A DNA stretch of 24,405 bases from an uncultured Faecalibacterium sp. (GTDB lineage: Bacteria; Bacillota; Clostridia; Oscillospirales; Ruminococcaceae), in NCBI GenBank assembly GCA_934539245.1, contig CAKTCK010000027.1:1-24405 (forward strand), given 5' to 3'. The notes under the pieces are model-generated. The model saw only the letters and a list, made by a program, of their open reading frames with translations. It did no database searches and was not told where the DNA came from. Numbering within the stretch: position 1 is the stretch's first letter; each line of letters opens with the position of its first letter. Shown piece after piece: positions 1 to 7,098 of the stretch. A program made the position numbers and the translations under genes.

Positions 1-50
1 CCTCAGCTGCCAATGACAGCCGCGAGGGACCAGCTTCATCCAACAATTTC

Positions 51-113
51 AAAGACTCGAAATCGTTTTGTCCTTAATCGGGCACGTGGGTTCGAATCCC
101 ACCATCTCCGCCA
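51..113 (+). tRNA. 3' half of tRNA-Ser(CGA), probable attachment-site remnant
   Basis: The sequence reads as a serine tRNA from the anticodon stem to the end. The anticodon loop is CTCGAAA (anticodon CGA at 58-60). The variable arm pairs TGTCC (69-73) with GGGCA (80-84). A perfect T-arm pairs GTGGG (86-90) with CCCAC (98-102). The 3' acceptor strand is CATCTCC (103-109), followed by G and an encoded CCA. The 5' half is missing: GGAGATG, needed to pair with the acceptor, is not present in bases 1-50, and no D-arm is seen. The anticodon stem has one A-G mismatch. This pattern (anticodon stem to CCA kept, 5' half replaced) is what tyrosine-recombinase integration into a tRNA gene leaves at the far end of an element. 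That reading is inference. Confidence 0.72.
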
Positions 114-118
114 ACAAA

Positions 119-147
119 AGGCATCAGCTCAGGCTGGTGCCTTTTTA
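119..147 (+). terminator. Rho-independent terminator after the tRNA fragment
   Basis: A ten-pair stem (119-128 with 133-142, one G-T pair) has a four-base loop TCAG and is followed by a run of T. It directly follows the tRNA CCA end. On the minus strand it is followed by a shorter T stretch, so it may also end the convergent yqxD operon. Confidence 0.8.
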
Positions 148-174
148 TGTTCTCCAGCCATTAAAAAGAATGTA

Positions 175-612
175 TCAATATTTTTTGCTCAGAATCTTCT
201 CAAGCGTATCCGCAAACCTGACATCCTGCTCCTTCGTCCGCTTTGGGCTCCCCTTGGGGTGCTTTCCGGCACGGAGGAGCTTTTTGTTTTCATAACGCCG
301 CAGCATGAGAGCGTCTATGTTGTCGGCGGTGTATTCCAGACCATTCTGGTTCAGCACTCGTGCGCACTTGGCAAGACACATACTCGCCAGCCCGTAGTCC
401 TGTGTCACGACCACATCCCCCGGTTTTACCCGGTTCACCAGCGCAAAGTCTACGCTGTCAGCCCCTTTATCGAACACCAATGTCTGCGCACCTTCCCGCT
501 CGATTTGGTGAGAGGTGTCGCACAGGATGATGACCGGAACATCAAACTGTTTTGCAATCTGCAATGTCAGGTCGACCACCGGGCAGCCGTCGGCATCGAT
601 CAAAATATTCAT
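175..612 (-). CDS. YaiI/YqxD (UPF0178, DUF188) family protein
   Basis: A 145-residue cytosolic protein. It begins with the family hallmark DADGCPV near residue 7 and carries ILCDTSH and VVTQDYGLA further on, the acidic pattern of this PIN-like family. The biochemical role of the family is not established; a nucleic-acid-related role is suspected from the fold. A longer upstream frame exists, but the ATG at 612 has GGAGGA at good spacing and matches the family start. The start overlaps the stop of the upstream esterase by four bases (ATGA), so the two are co-transcribed and probably translationally coupled. The C-terminal tail is basic (KHPKGSPKRTKEQD), as usual for the family. Identification is confident; function is not. 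Confidence 0.92.
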   Translation of the reverse strand: MNILIDADGCPVVDLTLQIAKQFDVPVIILCDTSHQIEREGAQTLVFDKGADSVDFALVNRVKPGDVVVTQDYGLASMCLAKCARVLNQNGLEYTADNIDALMLRRYENKKLLRAGKHPKGSPKRTKEQDVRFADTLEKILSKKY

Positions 613-1292
613 CGACTTTCCTCCATCGCCCACTGAAAGGCTTTCGCGGTACGCAAATCGGCGTCTTTGAAATGCCCGCCGCTGTTCCATTCAAGGGTGC
701 AGTCTACCCCACGCGCTGTAAGCCGGCTGTGCAGGGCACGGATGTTATCGCCCACCGCAGCCATGACGGTGTTTTTCGTGTGATCTTCCTTGTCACCAAG
801 GCTCAGATAAACGCGCTGTGCCTGTATAGGGTGCTGCTGTTCAAACTCCATCCAGCCCGGAAACCACACAGAGGGAGACGTGGCGGCGACACCATAGAAC
901 AAATCGGTCTGGGTGGATGCCCACAATGCAAACAGCCCTGCCAGCGAATAGCCACCCAGAATGATTTTGATGTCTTCCGGGAGACGAGACTGCTGCTTCA
1001 GTGTGGGGATGACCTGTTCCGTCAGAAAGCGCAGGGTGTCCCCAGCCTTGCCGCCAAATCCTTGCTTTCCCCACACGGCAGGGGCTTCCCACGGAGAAAG
1101 TGCATCGTTCCAGTTTGAGACCGGAACGGCGGCAAACAGATACTTTCGGCTGCTTTGTGCGATAGCATCCACTTCGTTGTCCATGCTTTGCTGCTCGTGT
1201 TCGCCTGTCATTTGGAGCAGCAGGTATTCTGCACTAGCCCTGCCGTAAATACGGCAAGGTCTGTTCCCGATTTGCATTGTCTGTGCAGTCAC
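609..1292 (-). CDS. Alpha/beta-hydrolase fold putative esterase
   Basis: A 227-residue soluble protein. The nucleophile elbow GYSLAG puts the catalytic serine near residue 116. An aspartate in LSLGDKEDH (about 167) and a histidine in GGHFKD (about 207) complete a credible Ser-Asp-His triad. It resembles the esterase D/enterochelin-esterase-like superfamily, so a small-ester hydrolase is likely; the substrate cannot be told. The start is chosen at GTG 1292 because GGGAGG sits eight bases upstream. An ATG five codons later is a weaker alternative, and the longer upstream frame runs into the remnant of a HAD gene. It is the first gene of the operon with yqxD, joined by an ATGA overlap. No signal peptide is seen. 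Confidence 0.85.
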   Translation of the reverse strand: MTAQTMQIGNRPCRIYGRASAEYLLLQMTGEHEQQSMDNEVDAIAQSSRKYLFAAVPVSNWNDALSPWEAPAVWGKQGFGGKAGDTLRFLTEQVIPTLKQQSRLPEDIKIILGGYSLAGLFALWASTQTDLFYGVAATSPSVWFPGWMEFEQQHPIQAQRVYLSLGDKEDHTKNTVMAAVGDNIRALHSRLTARGVDCTLEWNSGGHFKDADLRTAKAFQWAMEESR

Positions 1293-1437
1293 TGCGGCAT
1301 CCTCCCGAAAAAAATTTTGGTAAGCCCAGTATAGCAACTGAAAAAGCATTTTGCAATTCAAAAGGCGTTCGCATTTGCAGCAAGCAGTGCAAGTTGGTCA
1401 GAACGTTTCCCATATCAAATACGATATTTTTAATCAT
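1234..1437 (-). pseudogene. HAD-family hydrolase, N-terminal remnant
   Basis: This open frame starts with a ribosome binding site (AAGG, about seven bases upstream of ATG 1437) and the classic HAD motif I, IVFDMGNVL, in residues 5-13. After about residue 15 the sequence no longer resembles a HAD cap or core. It ends after 67 codons, and its 3' part overlaps the start of the esterase in another frame. Full HAD phosphatases of this type are around 200 residues. The simplest reading is that a deletion fused the first codons of a HAD gene to the esterase gene, which may now borrow its promoter. Motif I is directly visible; the deletion is inferred. Confidence 0.6.
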
Positions 1438-1514
1438 GTGGAACCTTCTTTCTGCACAAACCGCTTAACGCAGCTCCTCGATGTGATAGATTAAAAACGC
1501 AAACTGCTATAGCA

Positions 1515-1675
1515 TTAGCTGCTTTTTTGATTCTTCTTCATGATCCTTCGGACCCGTCCGCGCGTGGTGTCCTCAAAGATTCCATCTTCGCTAAATCGCA
1601 GCCAATAGAGGGCCTTTTCTCCAGTATACTATGGTCAGGCGGATAGACAAGATGAATTGTTGCTTCACTGCGCAT
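1515..1675 (-). pseudogene. Small third gene after the sensor kinase, broken by a one-base frameshift
   Basis: Eighteen bases after the kinase stop there is AAGGGA, then ATG at 1675, opening MRSEATIHLVYPPDHSILEK. After a run of four A (1615-1618 on the complement) this frame becomes unconvincing. The next frame continues as ALYWLRFSEDGIFED and then a basic tail ending KKNQKSS and TAA at 1515. One extra A in the run would join both parts into a 53-residue protein. I do not recognise the product. It could be a pseudogene, a phase-variable homopolymer, a sequencing error, or chance. The combination of ribosome binding site, position in the operon and protein-like continuation makes chance less likely. 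Confidence 0.4.
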
Positions 1676-1693
1676 ACACGATCTCCCTTAACA

Positions 1694-3013
1694 CTACTTC
1701 CTCACCTGCGCTTCGATCTCTCCGGTAAACTGAAACCATCCATCCTCATAGTCCATAACAAAGTCTGCGTGATACTTGTTCAGAATAAGTTTTATATTGG
1801 AAAGCCCGAATCCATGAAGACTTGCATTCGGTTTTGTCGTCTGGATCGTATCATTTTTTATTTCGACCGGAAGGGTCGTATTCCGAACAGAAAACAAAAA
1901 GCTTTGTTTTAACACTGCAGAAACCCGAATCACCCGATCGTCCTCGATTTTTTCGCAGGCTTCAATGGCGTTATCCAGCAGATTGGAAAACAGGACGACC
2001 ATATCCGATACATCAAAAGGCAGAGCCGATAAATCGTTCAGCTCGAAATCAATGTCGATCCCCTTCTGGATCGCTTCCGTTGCTTTCGTATTGAACAGTG
2101 CATCCAAGATCGCATGGTGAGAGTTGACGAGGAACGATCGGTCTGTCTGTTCCTTGGATACAGAATTCAAATATTGCTCTGCCGCATCATATTCCTGATT
2201 TTGCAAAAGACCTTGAAGTGTATTGAGATGTGCCTGAAAGTCATGTACCTTATGGCGCTGAGCCGTATAGAGCTGACTTGCGGCTTCCATATTTTTAGCC
2301 TGAAACTGGAGCTGCTGTTCCAGCGCCAAAACTCTTTCCTGATTTTCAACGGTCTTTTCCATTCGTTCCAAAAGATACAGCACTGCCACATTTGCGGCAA
2401 AAATCAAACCGCATACCGCAGCAATCACCATTTCGCTTGCGCTTTTACCAGTCGTCATGTACAGCAAAAGCACCAGCATCACAAAAGATGTTCCCGGAAA
2501 CAAAAAATAAAGACCTGATTTTACGCCCGTCAGCTTGTTGGGGGTTCTCAAGCTCCTTCTTCTCCGCATAAGCTTTCGAAATGTGTATGCCAGAAAAAGC
2601 TCTGCCGAATAGTTGATAACTCCATAGCTTATCATAAGCGGAAAACTTGTTTGAAAGGACGCTCCGTCCATTCCGCAGATAAAAGCACCTGCCATGCCAA
2701 GCCCAAAAGACAAACAATAGGTCATGAGATATTCTATACAGACTAAGAGCAGCAGCATTCCGCTGGAGATCTCTCTATACAATGCTCTTGCGCTCAATGT
2801 GTACGACAAAAGGATCATGCCGATCTTTACAGCCGGATCTCGGCCAAAGAAAACAAGCGGAACTTGCAGGATCCAGAAATTCAGAGCAACAAGGCACCCG
2901 ATGCCCAACGTAAACTTCCAATTATCCCATCGTCTTTGGGCAAATGCATCCAAAAAGAAGATCAAAGACAGTGTATCGACCACCGTATAAAGAAAGCTCA
3001 AGAGATCGCCCAT
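1694..3013 (-). CDS. AgrC-like sensor histidine kinase (GHKL ATPase, HPK10 type)
   Basis: A 439-residue membrane kinase. Residues 1 to about 217 hold roughly six hydrophobic segments, the polytopic sensor layout of AgrC/ComD proteins. A coiled linker (about 218-250) follows. The phospho-acceptor region HDFQAHLNTLQGLL lies near residue 257, the N-box NLLDNAIEAC near 344-353, and the G-box GFGLSNIK near 402-409. The start is ATG 3013, which has GAGAGGG at proper spacing; an in-frame GTG at 3031 has none. It overlaps the 3' end of the response-regulator gene by 16 bases, so the two are one operon. Family members usually sense a secreted peptide, but no AgrB protease or clear AgrD peptide gene is visible here, so the signal is unknown. 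Base composition is lower in GC than the trp region. Confidence 0.93.
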   Translation of the reverse strand: MGDLLSFLYTVVDTLSLIFFLDAFAQRRWDNWKFTLGIGCLVALNFWILQVPLVFFGRDPAVKIGMILLSYTLSARALYREISSGMLLLLVCIEYLMTYCLSFGLGMAGAFICGMDGASFQTSFPLMISYGVINYSAELFLAYTFRKLMRRRRSLRTPNKLTGVKSGLYFLFPGTSFVMLVLLLYMTTGKSASEMVIAAVCGLIFAANVAVLYLLERMEKTVENQERVLALEQQLQFQAKNMEAASQLYTAQRHKVHDFQAHLNTLQGLLQNQEYDAAEQYLNSVSKEQTDRSFLVNSHHAILDALFNTKATEAIQKGIDIDFELNDLSALPFDVSDMVVLFSNLLDNAIEACEKIEDDRVIRVSAVLKQSFLFSVRNTTLPVEIKNDTIQTTKPNASLHGFGLSNIKLILNKYHADFVMDYEDGWFQFTGEIEAQVRK

Positions 3014-3717
3014 CGATTTTTCCCTCTCCACTTCAAGTAATGCTGTTTTAATTCCTTGTGGCTTTTAGCGCTTGAGGGCAAAACGATCCCTCCGCGTAAG
3101 TGCACCTTTTCATACTGCATCTGTTCGATGTACTCCATATTTACCAGAAAGGACTTTTGGATACGCAGAAACCCAAGGTCTTCCAACTTTTCCGATAAAT
3201 CTGTCATATTTCCATAAAACCGATATTCGGTCCGTTCGTCGTGGATCAGGTGCATGATAACGATCCTCAGATTTGACTCCAGATAGAGAATATGATTTAC
3301 CGGAATATCGATCAATTCCGAATTGACGGAGATCGTAATGATTTGTTTTTTTCGGATCACTTCTTTGACTGCATCCTCAAAATAGGATACCAGTCTTTCC
3401 TGCATATTGGTTTTCAAAAGATACCGAAACGCCTGTACTTCAAACCCTTCCGGCGCATACTGGATGAAGTTGGTCAGAAAAATGATCACGATCCCCGGTT
3501 TTTCTTTCCGAAGTCTCCGCGCCAGATCGATGCCGCTGAAGTCTCCCATATCGATATCCAGAATCGCGATATCGTACCCCGCAAGGTCTTTGATCGCACA
3601 GGGATCATCAAACAGGTGAAACCGCACCTGCATTCCATTTTCTGCGCAATGCTTTTGGAGCAGCTCTGAAACCTGCTCCGTAACACGCCACTCATCATCA
3701 CAGATCAATACATTCAT
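2998..3717 (-). CDS. AgrA-like response regulator, LytTR DNA-binding domain
   Basis: A 239-residue regulator. The receiver domain (about 1-120) has the acidic pair D7/D8, phospho-acceptor D54 (AILDIDMGD), T82 and K102. The LytTR domain (about 140-235) contains YLESNLRIVIMH and FLRIQKSFLVN, typical of the beta-rich DNA-binding fold. The start at ATG 3717 places GGGGGA about six bases upstream and aligns with the usual MN-x-LICDDE start; a longer frame to 3762 is less likely. It should be phosphorylated by the kinase encoded just downstream, and by family precedent activates promoters carrying two short direct repeats about two helical turns apart. Such repeats are present before the divergent gene at 3955, the best candidate target. 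Confidence 0.94.
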   Translation of the reverse strand: MNVLICDDEWRVTEQVSELLQKHCAENGMQVRFHLFDDPCAIKDLAGYDIAILDIDMGDFSGIDLARRLRKEKPGIVIIFLTNFIQYAPEGFEVQAFRYLLKTNMQERLVSYFEDAVKEVIRKKQIITISVNSELIDIPVNHILYLESNLRIVIMHLIHDERTEYRFYGNMTDLSEKLEDLGFLRIQKSFLVNMEYIEQMQYEKVHLRGGIVLPSSAKSHKELKQHYLKWRGKNRWAIS

Positions 3718-3786
3718 CTGAAATTTCCCCCAAGATAAACGAACCGGCTTTTGGTTATTCAAAATATCTCATCCGCTCTCACAGCG

Positions 3787-3815
3787 ATTATAATACGATT
3801 ATGTTGAAATCGCAA
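3787..3815 (-). promoter_or_regulatory. Promoter of the regulator-kinase operon
   Basis: On the minus strand a -35 TTGCGA (3810-3815) is followed by a 17-base spacer and a perfect -10 TATAAT (3787-3792). It lies about 70 bases before the regulator start and points into the operon. Confidence 0.75.
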
Positions 3816-3865
3816 ATAGTGCACTCTATAGGACAGAGCCGTGCCTTTTCATGACAGAAAAACCG

Positions 3866-3936
3866 TTTTTCGTTACCATAATGTGGATTTTTTCGTGGTA
3901 TGAGCGTAAAACAAAACCACCTTCCCGCATTATAAA
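3866..3936 (+). promoter_or_regulatory. Candidate LytTR-controlled promoter for the gene at 3955
   Basis: TATAAA at 3931-3936 is a good -10, but the expected -35 position (about 3908-3913) has no recognisable hexamer, as in many activator-dependent promoters. Upstream, the octamer TTTTTCGT occurs twice (3866-3873 and 3889-3896), offset by 23 bases, followed by loosely similar bases. LytTR regulators bind direct repeats about two helical turns apart, so this is a plausible binding site for the regulator at 2998-3717. T-rich repeats arise easily by chance, so this is tentative. Confidence 0.4.
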
Positions 3937-3954
3937 ATACCAAGGAGTGTCGTC

Positions 3955-5157
3955 ATGAAAGCACCGCAATATAACAGCAGTTTGCGCAAGAGGTTCCTCG
4001 CTTTCGCAGCTGCTCTTGTCCTTCTTTTCGCTCTTGTGTTTGAACTTTATCCAAGAAGCTCTCAGATCATCGATCTCTCCACCGGTTCCGGGCTTTCCAG
4101 AATGCTCCGATACGATGACGCGCAGGTCTATATCTTTGGCGAGATTCATCGAAAAGTAGAATACCAAAAGTTCCGCAATGTGCTATTCAAGTATCTTGTG
4201 GAGAAAAAAGGTGTGCGTGTCCTTTTGATGGAGCATGGCTATGCAAGCGGCTTTATCGAAAACGAAACGATACAGAACCGGATGACCTTTTCCGATGCGT
4301 TCGATCAGTTTACGATATCCCAAGAGGACTACGAATTATTCCGGTGGATGTCGGAATTCAACCGAAACAGACCGGACAATGATAAGATCTCCATCGTTGG
4401 CGCAGACATCACGGATTCGATTGAGATGCTCTGCACCTTCTGCAAGTATCTTCTGAAAGATTGTGATTTTTCAGCAGCAGACAGAGAGACACAGATGCTT
4501 TTGATCGGCATCCAGAAATGCCGGTTGCAGTATCGTTTTCAAAACAGTCTGCTGCCACAGCTGATCAAGCAGATGCAGACTCGGCCGGAACAACTCGAAT
4601 TAGTGCTGGGCGATAAGATGATCCATCTGGAGCGTGCTCTTCTAGGCTGGCAACAGGAGCTGACGTGCAATGAACTGAACGATTATCAGGCAGAGCTTCA
4701 ACATGGCGGCAAGGCTATGGCTTATCGGGAGGATGCCCTGTATGCAAATCTCCAGCGGATCTATCAGGAAAATCCAACTGCAAAGTATTTCGGTTCGTTC
4801 GGGGCAGCACACGTCCAAATGACACGCTATGTTGGCGATGGAACGGTTTATTGGATCGATGATTGTTTCGTTTCACGGATGGCTGGTGAAGAAAGCTTCC
4901 TTGACGGCAAACTGACCGTCATTGACGGCATCGTGACCCATGAGATCGGAGATCTGGGCGAATCTGATACGAACCATATCATCTTGTATAATACCGCCCG
5001 CGCAAAGAATCCCGCCGCTGAAAACGGAAAGTTCTTTGCGGAAGCCCCTGACATCCCGGATGAAAAAATTGCGCAGTATGCAATATTGTTTGAGCACCCG
5101 GATCAGATCACAAGCAGCGAGGAGCATCCGGGCTGGTATTGGCTCAGCCATAGGTAA
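3955..5157 (+). CDS. Membrane-anchored EreA/ChaN/TIKI-superfamily protein
   Basis: A 400-residue protein with a short basic N-terminus and one membrane segment (about 13-32), so the bulk is probably outside the cell. The rest carries the spaced motifs of the erythromycin-esterase/ChaN/TIKI/TraB superfamily: GEIH (62-65), a strand ending LLMEH (E93), GAD (149-151), a helix REDALYANL (258-266), and GSFGAAH (280-286) with a conserved histidine. The superfamily includes esterases, haem-binding proteins and metal-dependent proteases, so the reaction cannot be fixed. AAGGAG seven bases before ATG sets the start. It diverges from the LytTR two-component genes and has a promoter with putative LytTR repeats, suggesting that it is their output. 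A second member of the same family lies at 18800-19879. Confidence 0.8.
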   Translation: MKAPQYNSSLRKRFLAFAAALVLLFALVFELYPRSSQIIDLSTGSGLSRMLRYDDAQVYIFGEIHRKVEYQKFRNVLFKYLVEKKGVRVLLMEHGYASGFIENETIQNRMTFSDAFDQFTISQEDYELFRWMSEFNRNRPDNDKISIVGADITDSIEMLCTFCKYLLKDCDFSAADRETQMLLIGIQKCRLQYRFQNSLLPQLIKQMQTRPEQLELVLGDKMIHLERALLGWQQELTCNELNDYQAELQHGGKAMAYREDALYANLQRIYQENPTAKYFGSFGAAHVQMTRYVGDGTVYWIDDCFVSRMAGEESFLDGKLTVIDGIVTHEIGDLGESDTNHIILYNTARAKNPAAENGKFFAEAPDIPDEKIAQYAILFEHPDQITSSEEHPGWYWLSHR

Positions 5158-5183
5158 AATTTTCCCAAAAGCAAAATTTGGTA

Positions 5184-5213
5184 TTGACAAATCCAAAATC
5201 CGTGCTTTAATAT
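5184..5213 (+). promoter_or_regulatory. trp operon promoter
   Basis: A consensus -35 TTGACA (5184-5189) is separated by 18 bases from a -10 TAATAT (5208-5213). Transcription would start near 5220, just before the T-box leader. Confidence 0.85.
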
Positions 5214-5219
5214 AGGAAA

Positions 5220-5564
5220 ATTCAATACACTAAACCGTTGAAGCGGAGATAACGGCGAACCATGCCTGTACAGAGAGCCTGCGCAGCTGAGAAGCAGACC
5301 GGAAACAGTTCGTCAAGGAAAAGGCGGCGCTGCGTCGCTTTTTCCCGAAATGGACCGCTGAGGGTGCAGGGAACTGCGGTGCGCTGAACACGCCGCACAG
5401 TATTCTGCAACGTAGGGCATACGTCAGTTGCCGGGGATGTGTTGGCATCCCGCCAAGTGCATGGGGTCGTTCCCATGAAGTCAGGGTGGCACCGCGGATC
5501 AAAGGCCTAGCTTTATTCGTCCTTGACAGAAGAAGGTTTCTTCTGTCCGGGGCGTTTTTCTTTT
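5220..5564 (+). promoter_or_regulatory. T-box leader riboswitch, tryptophan specifier
   Basis: The T-box sequence AGGGTGGCACCGCGG is at 5483-5497. Stem I closes with AGCGG (5242-5246) pairing to CCGCT (5355-5359). Just inside that pairing, the specifier loop holds GAAATGGA, giving a UGG codon for tryptophan at 5351-5353. The leader ends in an intrinsic terminator: CGTCCT (5518-5523) with GGGGCG (5549-5554), then a perfect ten-pair stem 5525-5534/5538-5547, then a T-rich run. By family precedent, uncharged tRNA-Trp pairs with the UGG and with the T-box bulge, stabilising an antiterminator so that the trp genes are read; charged tRNA allows termination. The specifier agrees with the operon downstream. 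Confidence 0.96.
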
Positions 5565-5567
5565 ACA

Positions 5568-5599
5568 CTCCTCCGGCAGAAGCGCCGGGGGAGTTTTTT
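5568..5599 (+). terminator. Second terminator-like hairpin between T-box and trpE
   Basis: CTCCTCCGGC (5568-5577) pairs fully with GCCGGGGGAG (5584-5593, one T-G pair) around a six-base loop and is followed by six T. It starts four bases after the T-run of the T-box terminator and ends 26 bases before trpE. Nothing in the T-box fold obviously disrupts it, so it may cap expression even in the antiterminated state. Confidence 0.7.
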
Positions 5600-5625
5600 G
5601 TTTGACGCAGAAAGGGGTAGCGGCT

Positions 5626-7098
5626 ATGAAGATACGGCCTGCACTGGACGAAGTAAAAACCATTGCGGCGGCGGGCGGTTACAAGGTGCTGCCGGTCAGC
5701 GGCGAGATCTTGTCCGACATCTGCACGCCCATTGAGGCGCTGAAGATCCTGAAAAACGTTTCCACCCACTGCTACCTGCTGGAAAGTGCCCAGCCCAGCG
5801 AAAAGTGGGGACGCTACACCTTTCTGGGGCTTGACCCCAAAATGGAGATCACCTGCCGCAACGGCGTAATGAAGGCTGGGGAGCTTACCTTTGAAACGCA
5901 AGATCCCTCGCAGACGCTGCGGGAGATCCTTGCACAATACAAAAGCCCGCGCTTTGCAGAGCTGCCCACCTTCACCGGCGGTCTTGTGGGCTACTTTGCC
6001 TACGATTACCTTGGTTACAGCGAGCCGAAAGCCAGCGCCGGAGCGCAGGACACCGAAAACTTCAAGGATGTGGATCTGATGCTTTTCGATCAGGTCATCG
6101 CCTTTGACAATCTGCGGCAGAAGATCGTGCTCATCGTAAATATGCCGCTGCAGCCGGATGCGCTGGAAACGAACTACAACAAAGCTGTTCTTCGTTTACA
6201 GCAGCTGGCGCAGCTGCTGCAGACAGGCACCCAAAAGCAGGAAGCCGCAGGCAGGCTGCTGGGCGATGTGACCCCGCTTTTTGACAAGGCCGCCTACTGC
6301 GCAATGGTGGAAAAGGCAAAGCACGCCATCCATGAAGGCGAGATCTTCCAGATCGTGCTTTCCAACCGGCTGGCGGCACCCTTTGAGGGCAGTCTGCTGG
6401 GCGCTTACCGGATGCTGCGCACCATCAACCCCTCGCCGTATATGTTCTATTTTTCCGGTACGGACGTAGAGGTGGCCGGTGCTTCGCCGGAAACGCTGGT
6501 CAAGCTGGAGGACGGCGTACTGCACACCTTTCCGCTGGCCGGCACCCGCCCGCGCGGAAAGACCGATGCCGAGGACAAAGCACTGGAGGCGGAGCTGCTG
6601 GCAGACGAAAAGGAGCTGGCAGAGCACAATATGCTGGTAGACCTTGGCCGCAACGATCTTGGCAAGGTGAGCCGCTTCGGTACGGTAGAAGTGGAAAAGC
6701 TGCACTCCATCGAGCGGTATTCCCATGTGATGCACATCGGCTCCACCGTGCGCGGCCAGCTGCGGCCGGAATGCGATGCACTGGACGCCATCGAGGCGGT
6801 GCTTCCGGCAGGCACTCTTTCCGGTGCACCCAAAATACGCGCCTGCCAGCTGATCGGGGAACTGGAAAACAACAAGCGCGGCATCTACGGCGGTGCTATC
6901 GGCTACATTGATTTTACCGGCAACATGGACACCTGCATTGCCATCCGCATCGCCTATAAGAAAAACGGGCAGGTGTTCGTCCGCAGCGGTGCAGGCATCG
7001 TGGCAGACTCGGTGCCCGAAAAGGAATATCAGGAGTGCATCAACAAGGCGCAGGCCGTGGTCAGCGCACTCCGTCAGGCACAGGAGGAAGGATTATGA
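5626..7098 (+). CDS. trpE: Anthranilate synthase component I
   Basis: A 490-residue enzyme converting chorismate to anthranilate with ammonia delivered by TrpG. Visible hallmarks are the tryptophan-feedback site LLES (51-54) in the N-terminal domain, then the chorismate-binding domain with IFQIVLSNR, the DLGRNDLGKVSR motif, LPAGTLSGAPKIRA and GAIGYIDFTGNMDTCIAIR. The LLES element favours TrpE over the folate enzyme PabB and implies feedback inhibition by tryptophan. The start is ATG 5626 with AAAGGGG upstream, not the longer frame from 5602. It is the first gene after the T-box leader, and its stop overlaps the trpG start by four bases. Confidence 0.97.
   Translation: MKIRPALDEVKTIAAAGGYKVLPVSGEILSDICTPIEALKILKNVSTHCYLLESAQPSEKWGRYTFLGLDPKMEITCRNGVMKAGELTFETQDPSQTLREILAQYKSPRFAELPTFTGGLVGYFAYDYLGYSEPKASAGAQDTENFKDVDLMLFDQVIAFDNLRQKIVLIVNMPLQPDALETNYNKAVLRLQQLAQLLQTGTQKQEAAGRLLGDVTPLFDKAAYCAMVEKAKHAIHEGEIFQIVLSNRLAAPFEGSLLGAYRMLRTINPSPYMFYFSGTDVEVAGASPETLVKLEDGVLHTFPLAGTRPRGKTDAEDKALEAELLADEKELAEHNMLVDLGRNDLGKVSRFGTVEVEKLHSIERYSHVMHIGSTVRGQLRPECDALDAIEAVLPAGTLSGAPKIRACQLIGELENNKRGIYGGAIGYIDFTGNMDTCIAIRIAYKKNGQVFVRSGAGIVADSVPEKEYQECINKAQAVVSALRQAQEEGL

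Noticed and set aside
3826..4167. 113-codon minus-strand frame between the divergent genes
   Set aside because: It overlaps the promoter and start of the plus-strand surface-protein gene, and its sequence resembles no domain.
5240..5500. Small frames within the T-box region
   Set aside because: This is structured leader RNA with a T-box, specifier and terminator; the minus-strand frames have no ribosome site and lie antisense to it.
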